Notes under the pieces: generated by a model
What the model saw: the letters and a program-made list of their open reading frames with translations, nothing else
Databases searched by the model: none
What the model was told of the DNA's origin: nothing
Translations under genes and position numbers: made by a program
Assembly (NCBI RefSeq): GCF_001625565.1
Contig: NZ_AUXS01000028.1
Location: forward strand, 1-64,000
Direction of reading: 5' to 3'
Length of the DNA stretch: 64,000 nucleotides
Source of the DNA: Pseudoalteromonas luteoviolacea NCIMB 1944
Lineage (GTDB): Bacteria > Pseudomonadota > Gammaproteobacteria > Enterobacterales > Alteromonadaceae
Shown here: positions 25,416 to 32,941 of the stretch, piece by piece
Position numbering within the stretch: the first letter of the stretch is position 1
How the letters are laid out: every line of letters starts with the position of its first letter

Positions 25416-25700
25416 TTACTGCCCATCATCTTTTTCTGTAATGGCGGCAGCTGCACGTCCGAGTACAGCACTACCTACGGCACCCAAGGCATTTACACCT
25501 TGAATTGTTGCCGCTTGAACCGTGATTGCTGCTTGCTGTTGCGCATTGGTCGCATTGTTTCCTGCGTTGGAGAGTGCGGCCCCCATTGAAGCATAGAGGT
25601 TACCCATTGCCATTGCTGGGTTATCGGCAAGCACCTTGGTATTGACCTGGGTGATTGAATCAGTGATTTGTTTATTGACTGTAGGGTCTTTAGTCGCCAT
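25416..25700 (-). CDS. RebB-family R-body protein, subfamily A
   Basis: A 94-residue member of the RebB (killing trait) family. It carries the family core QITDSITQVNTKVLADNPAMAMGNLYASM, then AALSNAGNNATNAQQQAAIT and a C-terminal QGVNALGAVGSAVLGRAA. It has the same design as the genes at 26919, 27242 and 27547. Such small helical subunits polymerise into the R-body ribbon. It follows an AAGGAAACCGCA ribosome site. Confidence 0.85.
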   Translation of the reverse strand: MATKDPTVNKQITDSITQVNTKVLADNPAMAMGNLYASMGAALSNAGNNATNAQQQAAITVQAATIQGVNALGAVGSAVLGRAAAAITEKDDGQ

Positions 25701-25738
25701 TGCGGTTTCCTTCTTAGGTTTAATAATGGATCTGGTTG

Positions 25739-25981
25739 TTAGCCAAGGAGTTGGCTATTTATTTCACTTAGCGCGTCGCTGATTTGTTCTTCGACGGCCT
25801 CCAATTGCTTGGATACTTCTTGATTGACCGAGTCGGCTTGGGCAAATGGTGCAAGCGCATCGAGACGCTGGTCATTTTCGGCAAGCAGATCAGCCACTTC
25901 TTGCTCTTGTTTTTCTGAGAGTGCTTGTATTTGTGCCATATGCTCTTCATAGAGCGCACTGTATTTGGCAAGTGACGTCAT
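25739..25981 (-). CDS. Coiled-coil protein in the R-body operon
   Basis: An 80-residue acidic, wholly helical protein (LSEKQEQEVADLLAENDQRL and similar) with heptad-like hydrophobic spacing, predicted as a coiled coil. It does not share the RebB core. It starts 5 bases after the 25987-26367 gene and is thus co-transcribed. An assembly, capping or chaperone role in R-body formation is plausible but not shown. Confidence 0.6.
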   Translation of the reverse strand: MTSLAKYSALYEEHMAQIQALSEKQEQEVADLLAENDQRLDALAPFAQADSVNQEVSKQLEAVEEQISDALSEINSQLLG

Positions 25982-25986
25982 GGTAT

Positions 25987-26367
25987 TTACTCCGTCTCTG
26001 TTGAGTCATCGGTTTTTGGTGGGGGATCAGCTGCTTGTGTTTTTTTATTTTTTCCAAAACGGAAAAGGTTAAAACGGGGCTTTTTCTCCTTTTTACTCGG
26101 CTCAGCCTCTGCTGGTTCGGCAATCATCACTTCATCACCTTCCTCATCAGCTGGTGCTTTGTTATTGCCGGGAGCGGGGGGCGTACCTGGTGTCTTGAGT
26201 AGTCTGGCACATGCATTTGTAATGGACGCCGCGGTGGTCATTTGGGCATGCTGCTGACTGGTTACGGCGTTGTGCATGGATAGCCCGAGCGTTTCAGCTA
26301 ACGTGGTTTCAGTCATGCTGGTCGCTTGTTGCGAAAAGGGCACACTGTCTTTGTCTTGCTCACTCAT
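25987..26367 (-). CDS. RebB-type protein, subfamily B, with charged C-terminal tail
   Basis: A 126-residue protein. Residues about 20-60 (TTLAETLGLSMHNAVTSQQHA, then ASITNACARLL) match the 59-residue protein at 25144. The rest is a low-complexity charged tail with PGTPPAPGNN, an acidic block and a Lys/Arg-rich block (KKEKKPRFNLFRFGKNKKT). The tail could attach the R-body to membrane or nucleic acid. The gene has a GGAGATAATC ribosome site and a 7-base inverted repeat 32 bases upstream. Confidence 0.65.
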   Translation of the reverse strand: MSEQDKDSVPFSQQATSMTETTLAETLGLSMHNAVTSQQHAQMTTAASITNACARLLKTPGTPPAPGNNKAPADEEGDEVMIAEPAEAEPSKKEKKPRFNLFRFGKNKKTQAADPPPKTDDSTETE

Positions 26368-26398
26368 GATTATCTCCTCGTGAATTCAAACTGGTTAG

Positions 26399-26417
26399 TT
26401 GCTCAACAACTGAGCAA
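26399..26417 (-). promoter_or_regulatory. Inverted repeat upstream of the 25987-26367 gene
   Basis: TTGCTCA, ACAAC, TGAGCAA. It lies 32-50 bases before the ATG within a 154-base gap, the largest in the reb series. It may be an operator or a 5' leader stem for an internal promoter. Confidence 0.45.
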
Positions 26418-26495
26418 TTAATGCAACCTAGAATACGAGGTATGGCCGTTTTAAAATCGGGTAAAGTGAGATTTGATCCGGGCTTTTTTAGGATT

Positions 26496-26513
26496 TTGGG
26501 GGCACGCCCCCAA
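26496..26513 (-). other. GC-rich hairpin after the 26522-26815 gene
   Basis: TTGGGGGC, AC, GCCCCCAA. It begins 8 bases past the stop on the minus strand. The tail AATCCTAAAAAAG is not U-rich, so termination would be weak. Confidence 0.5.
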
Positions 26514-26521
26514 GGCTGCTG

Positions 26522-26815
26522 TTATTCTTGATTTTCATGTAGAACGGTGGCAATTTTTTCTCCAACTGCACTGAAGTTATCAGCTCCTCGACTGACGATT
26601 GACTGTGCATCTTCAATTATCTTGGAAAATTTTTCATCTCCAGTTTCAATATATTGAGACAGGGCTACACCGATAGCTGTGGTGCTCAATGTATTGAGAT
26701 TTCTAAGGTTGTCGGTCGCATCCGACAAGGCTAATGCAGTGGACTGTGCGATGGACTGCTGTGCGCTCTGCACAGCGGACTCCGCCGCGTCAGGTGCACT
26801 GTTGAGGTTTTCCAT
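26522..26815 (-). CDS. RebB-type R-body protein, subfamily C
   Basis: A 97-residue protein. The start at 26815 follows TTTGGAGCTAACT. The core SIAQSTALALSDATDNLRNL then TTAIGVALSQYIETGDEKF parallels the protein at 24865, making the two clear paralogues. It follows a perfect terminator at 26837-26870, so its expression probably depends on read-through from the upstream reb genes or on its own promoter. Confidence 0.7.
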   Translation of the reverse strand: MENLNSAPDAAESAVQSAQQSIAQSTALALSDATDNLRNLNTLSTTAIGVALSQYIETGDEKFSKIIEDAQSIVSRGADNFSAVGEKIATVLHENQE

Positions 26816-26836
26816 AGTTAGCTCCAAACAATAAAA

Positions 26837-26870
26837 AAGCTCTTAGCGCTGAATTCATCACTAAGAGCTT
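26837..26870 (-). terminator. Internal terminator in the reb series
   Basis: Perfect 10-base stem AAGCTCTTAG / CTAAGAGCTT with a 14-base loop. On the minus strand it is followed by TTTTTATTGTTT, a proper U-run. It sits between the strong RebB genes and the 26522-26815 gene, whose ribosome site lies right after it. Confidence 0.75.
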
Positions 26871-26918
26871 GGTTGGGATAGTGGATCAGTATCCTGTGTT
26901 CAAGTCGTCTGAATTCAA

Positions 26919-27188
26919 TTAAGCGTCAGGCTCAATGATTTCTTCTGCACTGCGGCCGATCACTGAACTACCGATAGACATAAGTGAGTTAACACCTTGT
27001 ACTGTTGCAGCTTGCATAGTGATAGCAGCTTGTTGTTGTGCTGCTGTTGCGTTGTGTGCTGCATTGCCTAACGCTTGGCTGGTAGACATGAGTAGGTTGC
27101 CCATTGCCATAGCTGGTGTTTCACCAACCACTTTGGTATTTACCTGAGTAACCGAGTCGGTTACTTGTGCATTAACTGCATCTGCCAT
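26919..27188 (-). CDS. RebB-family R-body protein, subfamily A
   Basis: An 89-residue RebB-family protein with the full core QVTDSVTQVNTKVVGETPAM, MGNLLMSTSQALGNAAHNAT and AAQQQAAITMQAATVQGVNS, then LMSIGSSVIGRSAEE. It differs at few positions from the next upstream gene (27242), and the DNA is also very similar, so the pair is a recent tandem duplication. This is probably a major ribbon subunit. The ribosome site is AACAGGAGTCAATC. Confidence 0.9.
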   Translation of the reverse strand: MADAVNAQVTDSVTQVNTKVVGETPAMAMGNLLMSTSQALGNAAHNATAAQQQAAITMQAATVQGVNSLMSIGSSVIGRSAEEIIEPDA

Positions 27189-27241
27189 GATTGACTCCTG
27201 TTAATATTTTAAATTAGAAATAAAGGTTAAGATTAGGGGGA

Positions 27242-27508
27242 TTAGCCTTTCTCGATGATACCTTCAGCGCTACGACCAACCACTGAGCTGCCGATAGACA
27301 TAAGTGAGTTAACGCCCTGCACAGTTGCAGCTTGCATTGTGATTTGTGCTTGTTGTTGTGCTGAAGTTGCGTTGTGAGCAGCATTACTTAAAGCTTGGCT
27401 GGTGGACATTAACAGGTTGCCCATTGCCATTGCTGGTGTTTCACCAACTACTTTAGTATTTACTTGAGTTACTGAATCTGTGATTGCTGCGTTTACTGTA
27501 TCTGCCAT
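27242..27508 (-). CDS. RebB-family R-body protein, subfamily A
   Basis: An 88-residue near-copy of the 26919 protein. It differs mainly at the N-terminus (NAAITDSV) and in SALSNAAHNATSAQQQAQITM, and ends in EGIIEKG. It shares the same spacing to its neighbours, so unequal crossing-over could change copy number here. The ribosome site is GAGGAAAAAATC. Confidence 0.9.
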   Translation of the reverse strand: MADTVNAAITDSVTQVNTKVVGETPAMAMGNLLMSTSQALSNAAHNATSAQQQAQITMQAATVQGVNSLMSIGSSVVGRSAEGIIEKG

Positions 27509-27546
27509 GATTTTTTCCTCATTGGATAGTTAATTAATCGGCTGGA

Positions 27547-27831
27547 TTAGCCTTTGCTAAGAATTTCTGCTGTACCACGTCCAACAACCGCTGTACCAGT
27601 TGACATCAAAGAGTTGATGCCCTGTACAGTAGCTGCTTGCATTGTGATCCCTGCTTGCTGATTACCTGTCGTTGCGTTAAGCGCTGCGGTGCCCAATGCG
27701 TGACTTGTTGACAGAAGTAGGTTGCCCGTACCTGATGCAGGCGTAGAGCCTGTGACACTGGTGTTAACCTGAGTGACAGAATCTGTCACTTGGGCGTTTA
27801 CACCACCTGCTGCACTTGGTGCTGCTGCCAT
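27547..27831 (-). CDS. RebB-family R-body protein, subfamily A
   Basis: A 94-residue RebB-family protein. The core QVTDSVTQVNTSVTGSTPASGTG then LLLSTSHALGTAALNATTGN is more diverged than that of the two downstream copies. It carries an extra N-terminal AAAPSAAGG. It starts behind AAGGAAAACACT. Confidence 0.88.
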   Translation of the reverse strand: MAAAPSAAGGVNAQVTDSVTQVNTSVTGSTPASGTGNLLLSTSHALGTAALNATTGNQQAGITMQAATVQGINSLMSTGTAVVGRGTAEILSKG

Positions 27832-27859
27832 AGTGTTTTCCTTCTATTGGTTAGTTGTT

Positions 27860-27875
27860 CGCCTTATATAAGGCG
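27860..27875. promoter_or_regulatory. 16-base perfect palindrome in the reb series
   Basis: CGCCTTATATAAGGCG lies 29 bases upstream of the 27547-27831 gene on the minus strand. It has no loop, which favours a protein-binding site over an RNA hairpin. It is a candidate operator for the regulator encoded upstream. Confidence 0.45.
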
Positions 27876-27905
27876 GTGTGTTTTATCCAGATTGACTGGT
27901 AAAAA

Positions 27906-28124
27906 CTATTTCGACGCTTTGGGACCCATGCTCAGCAACATTTCACTGGCCAATGCAGTATTTGTCTTGATAATGGCATTGTGCTGGTGCTGTGCGAGCG
28001 TGGCATTATGTGCGGCATTACCCAATGATTGAGCGGTGGCCTGCAATAACATATCCCTAGATATTCCCGGGGCTTGCTGTGCTACCAACTCATTCAATTG
28101 TTCTAGTGCTGCAATGTCTGCCAT
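27906..28124 (-). CDS. RebB-like protein, first of the series
   Basis: A 72-residue protein from the ATG at 28124 (MADIAALEQLNELVAQ), matching the MAD start of the paralogues. An ATG at 28163 would add 13 residues. The core LLQATAQSLGNAAHNATLAQHQHNAIIKTNTALASEMLLSMG retains the family's NAAHNAT motif, but the N-terminal half is replaced. It is the first reb gene after the regulator. Confidence 0.7.
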   Translation of the reverse strand: MADIAALEQLNELVAQQAPGISRDMLLQATAQSLGNAAHNATLAQHQHNAIIKTNTALASEMLLSMGPKASK

Positions 28125-28218
28125 GGTGTTACCCGTCGTTTTCAATACAGCCAGTTTAGGCATTAACAAGCCTGATTAATCGGCTCAAAAGATTGAAAAT
28201 TAGGGGTAAATTGGGCTC

Positions 28219-29706
28219 TTACGGTTGATACTTTTTTTTGTATTCGCGCGGTGACATGTTGGTATAACGGCGAAAGATTTTTTCAAAGTGGCTTAAATCA
28301 CCAAAGCCTACTTCCATGCATAGATCGGTGATCCTGAGGTTGGGGTTGTGCTCAATGAGTTCACATGCTTTTCGGATCCGCAGCTCGGCAAGGATTTGTT
28401 TAAAGCTGCGCTGAAGCGCACGTTTGAATAAATAAGATAAATGAGAAGGGCTTACAAACGCATTGGCCGATAACTCCTTTAGAGAAATATCACGTTGCCA
28501 GTTTTGCATGATAAAAGAGAGTGCCTTTTGTAAGCTGGGGTGATATTTCTGAAAAGGGGTTAAATTGCCCACCAATAGATGGTCAACACACTGTTTATTT
28601 GAAAGGCTATAGTCAGTGGCCGCAGCCAATTGAGGGTAAATCGTGGCCAGCGTTTGCTCACCTATGTTGTTTTCTTGGGCCAAAGTAAATGCGCGTAGCA
28701 ATACTTTTTCGAGCTCCGCAACATTGTTGGGCCAGCGGTAGTTTTTTAACATCAATTTTGCTTGTTCTGTGAGGTGCTGCTCAGGGCTGAGTTGATAGAG
28801 TTCAGATAGCTGTTCAACCATTTCTTGAATATCTTCAGGTCGCTCGCGCAGCGGTGGGATATTGAGGTTAAAAAAGTTGAGTTTATGCCACAGGCTGGGT
28901 AAAAACTGTTCATTGTCCACCATTGCTTGGATGTCTTGCTCACTTGCGCTGATCACGCGCACGCGCTGTAAATCAATTTTGCTGGTATAGCTGGTGGCGT
29001 TATTGCTCTGTGTGGTCAGTTGCTCTAATAAGTACTTTTGCTGGGAAACCGAGAGGGCATCAATGTGGCTGAAGAATATGCAGCCTTGATTCATCGAAGA
29101 GTTGATGTGGTGCAGTTTTTTTGCAAAGTCTTCTTCATCGCAACTTGCACAGTCAATTTCATAAAATGGGTGGTGTTTGGCGTAGCTGCTAAAGTGAATT
29201 GAGCAGGCAACGTCAATGACCTCAGAGCCAGACTCTGCTTGTATGAATACGGGGCATAATTTAGCAGCTATACGCTCAATAGTTTTTTCCAAATTCAAAA
29301 TTTGATCACTGTAACCCTGCAACGAGGCACTTTTACCCAAATATTGATGTGACAAGGTTTGAATAGCATTGCGTTTTACGAGTATACCTATCTGATCAGA
29401 TAAATTCGTTAATTCGGATGGTGATGTACCTGGCAGATCTGCGTGCTTTAACAAATTGAGTGCACCGATACGCTTTCTTTGGTAAACAATCGGGTAGCTT
29501 CGCGCACTGGTTGGTCGATGGTGCTCTTGGTCGAAAAATATATGTGTTTTAACTTGTTGAGATGAGTCTTCCACTTCTAATGAAAGCTGTTTTAGCACAC
29601 TTTCAGAGCACCGTGTATTTAAGTAGCGTGTCAGTGACTGAGTTAGTGGTAACTGTTTTTTTATCGCATCTGTGGGCGACATTATGGGTGTTGTTGATTC
29701 ATTCAT
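28219..29706 (-). CDS. Regulator with degenerate NtrC-type AAA+ domain and AraC HTH
   Basis: A 495-residue protein; the ATG at 29706 follows GGAGTCAACG. Residues about 20-120 look like a GAF-type sensor. Residues about 121-355 align with the AAA+ domain of sigma-54 activators: an LQGYSDQILNLEKTIERIA start, then SLWHKLNFFNLNIPPLRERPEDIQ, and WPNNVAELEKVLLRAF. The Walker A sequence is reduced to QAESGSEVID (156-165) without the Lys, Walker B is FFSHID, and no GAFTGA loop is visible. The C-terminal HTH is AraC-type (ISLKELSANAFVSPSHLSYLF and LRITDLCMEVGFGDLSHFEKIF), not FIS. It therefore probably regulates without ATP or sigma-54. It lies directly upstream of the reb genes and is probably their regulator. 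Confidence 0.85.
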   Translation of the reverse strand: MNESTTPIMSPTDAIKKQLPLTQSLTRYLNTRCSESVLKQLSLEVEDSSQQVKTHIFFDQEHHRPTSARSYPIVYQRKRIGALNLLKHADLPGTSPSELTNLSDQIGILVKRNAIQTLSHQYLGKSASLQGYSDQILNLEKTIERIAAKLCPVFIQAESGSEVIDVACSIHFSSYAKHHPFYEIDCASCDEEDFAKKLHHINSSMNQGCIFFSHIDALSVSQQKYLLEQLTTQSNNATSYTSKIDLQRVRVISASEQDIQAMVDNEQFLPSLWHKLNFFNLNIPPLRERPEDIQEMVEQLSELYQLSPEQHLTEQAKLMLKNYRWPNNVAELEKVLLRAFTLAQENNIGEQTLATIYPQLAAATDYSLSNKQCVDHLLVGNLTPFQKYHPSLQKALSFIMQNWQRDISLKELSANAFVSPSHLSYLFKRALQRSFKQILAELRIRKACELIEHNPNLRITDLCMEVGFGDLSHFEKIFRRYTNMSPREYKKKYQP

Positions 29707-30023
29707 CGTTGACTCCAAAGCAATATAACTTTTGTCTAGCGAATATCCTTTCTAAGCGAAACAACCATATTTGGTGTTTTGCATATTGGAAATTTACAAA
29801 CAAGGTGAATTAAGGCCGTGGATACAACTTAAGGAATTTTATTAGTTTTCAATCGGGGTATATTACGAACTATTAATTACATATTATTACGTGAAGGTTA
29901 ATTCTAGGTGTAATTATGGTGTTATTTTTGACTTTAATGCAGCAAGTTAGCTTAGTTATAGATCTGATCTGGACACTTGTAAAGAAAGGCAAGAGAGTAG
30001 GTATCTCCTACTCTCTTGGTATG
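29707..30023. promoter_or_regulatory. Intergenic region with promoter for the reb regulator
   Basis: About 317 AT-rich bases between two minus-strand genes. They hold the regulator promoter and the terminator of the GH97 gene. No gene is supported. Confidence 0.45.
29991..30017 (-). terminator. Terminator after the GH97 gene
   Basis: Perfect 11-base stem AAGAGAGTAGG / CCTACTCTCTT, 5-base loop, beginning 6 bases after the GH97 stop. On the minus strand it runs into GCCTTTCTTTAC. Confidence 0.7.
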
Positions 30024-32084
30024 TTACAGGGCTTTAAATCGTATTGCCGTGCCTCCACTGGTAGCCAGTTGTAATGACAGGGTATCTTCGGCTGTGACGA
30101 TTTGTTTTTGGATGTCTAATGCGTAAGGGTTCTGCTGCCAGTTGGCATTTTTACCATCTTGGTAGATTTGTGCTTCGTAGCGCTGATCTGCTGCTAAAAA
30201 GTCTAATTTGACTTTGATATCTCGCGCATGCTCATCAGTGATGGCGCCTAAATACCAGTCTTTACCAGTGTACTTTCCACGCGCGCGCTCTTGCCTTGCA
30301 AAGACCACATAGTCGCCAACCTCACCAGCCAAAGCGATACTGTTTTCCCAATCGGTTGGGACGTCTTTGATAAACCGAAAGGCATCAGGTTTTGCAAGGT
30401 AGTTTTCAGGTAGATCCGCCGCCATTTGTACCGGACTATACAACACAACATAGAGTGCCAGTTGCTTTGCTAGCGTCGTCTGTGGACGATTTGTTTTGTC
30501 GCCTAGACCATTAAAACTCATGTCAAATATACCTGGCGTAAAATCCATAGGTCCAGACAGCATGCGGGTAAACGCTAACATCGTAGTGTGTTCTGGTGGA
30601 TTTGGAGGGGTACCCCAGGCATTAAACTCTTGGCCTCGAGCCCCTTCGCGGGTTAGCCAATTGGGGTACGTACGGCGAAGGCCTGTATCCTTAATCGGTT
30701 CATGAGTATTGATACTGAGTTTGTATTTTGCTGCGAGCTTCACGTTATCGAGATATTCATTGACCATAAACTGACCATCGTGCCATTCAAACCGGGCGTG
30801 TCCACGTTCATCAATGCGTTTGATATTGCCGCCATCTGCGACATATCCGGTTTTAATTTGGCTGACCCCATTTTGCGCATACAAATTAAATGCTGCATCC
30901 ATTTGGTTGCGATAGTTGCTGACGTTGCCGGATGTTTCATGATGGCCGATAAGGCGCGCACCGACTTTTTCGGCATGTGCTTTAATGGCATTAAAATCAA
31001 AGTCAGGGTATGGCTCGGTAAAGCTAAATACATCGCCATTAAAGAACCAGTCGCCATCCCAACCTGTATTCCAACCTTCGACTAAGACCCCGTCAAAGCC
31101 ATGCTCAGCGGCAAAGCTCAAATACTCTTTAGTACGTTCGGTGGTTGCGCCGTGTTTTTCGCCGCTCCCCCAAGTGTGTTTCCCTATGTGCATGCCCCAC
31201 CAGATACCGGTATATTTTCCCGGTTCTACCCAAGAAACATCGCCCAGCTTATTTGGCTCATTGAGGTTCAGAATAAGGTGGGAGTTGAGTAAGTCGGTAG
31301 CGTGCTCTCCCACTTGAATTGTTCGCCATGGGGACTTGAATCGGCCGTTGGTTTTGACCGCAATACCATCTGACCATGGTGTGAGATCACTGATAAATGT
31401 GCCTGGCCTGCGTTGATTTAGCGTCATGCCTGCGTAGTCAACCAAAGCGGCTTCATGGATGCTCAGATGCACACCACGTTTATTTTTAAATGTAAACGGT
31501 GTATGGACATGTGCTGCATCGTGCAGTGGTGTGGTGTTATAAGTATACTCATAGCGATTCCAGCCCCTCGCAGGGATCCACCAAGCTTGGCTTTCACTGC
31601 TGTCGGCGACACTAAACTCCGTAAGTTCCCGGGTGATATACCTCGCTTCCTCTTTGTCAACTTCGTAGCGAAAACCTAGCCCATCATTAAAAGTACGGAT
31701 CCGAACTCGGTATTGTGTGTTTTTTTCACGTTTATCGGCAAAAGTGACCAACAGCTCATTGTGGTGATCAACAATCGTGCGGGCTTCACCCCAAGGTTGT
31801 TGCCAAGTGTCATTGTGTGATTGGCGCTCAACAGCACTGATATACAAGCTGTCTCTCATTGATGGTGCTCTGGCAAAGTCAAATCCAAGCGTGGATGGGT
31901 TGATCACCGTGTGTCCTTTGAAAGCGACTTGGTACTTTGGCTGAGAACCGTCGTCACTAATGGTCACGGTGAGTTGTTGATCTGGTGAAGAGACTTTAAA
32001 GCTGGCTGCGTGCACAGTGGATGTCAATGACAGTAAGCTGGCAACGAAACCTATGGTAGAGCAAAGTGAACTTGAATAGCGCAT
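30024..32084 (-). CDS. GH97 family alpha-glucosidase/galactosidase (SusB-like)
   Basis: A 686-residue secreted or periplasmic glycosidase. The start at 32084 (MRYSSSLCSTIG) follows TGGGAAAAAAAC and gives a clean signal peptide ending in TVHAASF. An N-terminal beta-sandwich (about 25-285) precedes the barrel: PGKYTGIWWGMHIGKHTWGSG, GVLVEGWNTGWDGDW and RLIGHHETSGNVSNY. The conserved acidic segment INTHEPIKDTGLRRTYPNW is followed by REGARGQEFNAWG. These are typical of GH97. HEPIK and the later Glu match the Glu-rich active site of the inverting SusB type. It probably acts on maltodextrins or related alpha-glucans. A LacI-type operator lies upstream. Confidence 0.92.
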   Translation of the reverse strand: MRYSSSLCSTIGFVASLLSLTSTVHAASFKVSSPDQQLTVTISDDGSQPKYQVAFKGHTVINPSTLGFDFARAPSMRDSLYISAVERQSHNDTWQQPWGEARTIVDHHNELLVTFADKREKNTQYRVRIRTFNDGLGFRYEVDKEEARYITRELTEFSVADSSESQAWWIPARGWNRYEYTYNTTPLHDAAHVHTPFTFKNKRGVHLSIHEAALVDYAGMTLNQRRPGTFISDLTPWSDGIAVKTNGRFKSPWRTIQVGEHATDLLNSHLILNLNEPNKLGDVSWVEPGKYTGIWWGMHIGKHTWGSGEKHGATTERTKEYLSFAAEHGFDGVLVEGWNTGWDGDWFFNGDVFSFTEPYPDFDFNAIKAHAEKVGARLIGHHETSGNVSNYRNQMDAAFNLYAQNGVSQIKTGYVADGGNIKRIDERGHARFEWHDGQFMVNEYLDNVKLAAKYKLSINTHEPIKDTGLRRTYPNWLTREGARGQEFNAWGTPPNPPEHTTMLAFTRMLSGPMDFTPGIFDMSFNGLGDKTNRPQTTLAKQLALYVVLYSPVQMAADLPENYLAKPDAFRFIKDVPTDWENSIALAGEVGDYVVFARQERARGKYTGKDWYLGAITDEHARDIKVKLDFLAADQRYEAQIYQDGKNANWQQNPYALDIQKQIVTAEDTLSLQLATSGGTAIRFKAL

Positions 32085-32150
32085 GTTTTTTTCCCATATA
32101 GGCAACTGGTTATGGTTAGCTTACGGACTAATTTTGCCTCTCTGAATGGT

Positions 32151-32166
32151 TTGCATACGTATTCAA
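32151..32166. promoter_or_regulatory. Candidate LacI-family operator upstream of GH97
   Basis: TTGCATACGTATTCAA, a palindrome of TTG(N)ATACGTAT(N)CAA with one mismatched pair and a central CG, as in LacI-family sites. It lies 67 bases upstream of the GH97 ATG. A MalR-type regulator is a guess, and the regulator is not in this window. Confidence 0.5.
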
Positions 32167-32248
32167 ATTTAAAATGCGATGAATGCATAATTTGCGTCGT
32201 CCGGTCTATACTCAAATGAAAAATAAGGCCAGATAAGGATTGTGCTCA

Positions 32249-32941
32249 ATGCAATTTCAGCAGCAAGTAAATAAAGCAATAACAAAGCGTGCTAGGTGGC
32301 GATACGGAGTGGCCCTAAGTGCTTGTTTGATGTCTTCAATGGGGGTGGCAAAGCCATTGACGCTAAACATTACAGGCACGGATGGGAAGCCAGTGAAAGA
32401 AGCTGTGGTGTGGTTCGAGAGTAAACAACTTACTTTGAACCAAAACACGCTCAAGCAGAGCTATAAAATGGGGCAAAAAGATCGGGCATTCACACCGCAT
32501 ATCTTAGTTGTGCCAAAAGGTGCAGAGGTCTCCTTTCCAAACTACGACTCGATTTTGCATCATGTCTATTCTTTTTCAGCCGCACAACCGTTTGAGTTTA
32601 AGTTATACCGCGATAATCCACAGTCTTTAACCTTTGGCAATACCGGTGTGGTCGAACTAGGGTGCAACATCCATGATTGGATGCTGGGCTACATTCTGGT
32701 GGTCGATTCGACCTATTTTGCGGTGACGGATGAGCAAGGTAAAGCTGTCATAGATATGCCAGAACAGTTGCAATCAGGTTTGGCCATTAATGTGTGGCAT
32801 GAAGGGTTCGCCAATTTGGATCAGCCAGAGCGCAAGCAACTAAAATCGCTGCCAAATACATATACCTTAAGCTATCAGCTCAATCAGTCACTGTTTGAAC
32901 TGAAAGAAGATTTTTCAGATGAGTTTGATGATTATGAATAA
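32249..32941 (+). CDS. Secreted cupredoxin-domain protein (methylamine-utilisation-like)
   Basis: A 230-residue protein. The ATG at 32249 has AAGGA 9 bases upstream. The signal peptide covers about residues 1-35 (YGVALSACLMSSMGVAKP). A blue-copper-like domain at about 80-155 contains the N-terminal ligand region SILHHVYSFS and the C-H-M loop GCNIHDWMLGYILVV, where Cys, His and Met are type-1 copper ligands. It then continues as a carboxypeptidase-regulatory-like sandwich (VTDEQGKAVIDMP). This is the plastocyanin-type protein often annotated as methylamine utilisation protein in Shewanella and Pseudoalteromonas. It overlaps the next gene by 23 bases. An electron-transfer or copper role is inferred. 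Confidence 0.75.
   Translation: MQFQQQVNKAITKRARWRYGVALSACLMSSMGVAKPLTLNITGTDGKPVKEAVVWFESKQLTLNQNTLKQSYKMGQKDRAFTPHILVVPKGAEVSFPNYDSILHHVYSFSAAQPFEFKLYRDNPQSLTFGNTGVVELGCNIHDWMLGYILVVDSTYFAVTDEQGKAVIDMPEQLQSGLAINVWHEGFANLDQPERKQLKSLPNTYTLSYQLNQSLFELKEDFSDEFDDYE

Noticed and set aside
26837..27875. CRISPR-like repeats in the reb region
   Set aside because: The repetition is due to paralogous coding sequences of about 270 bases, not short direct repeats with spacers.
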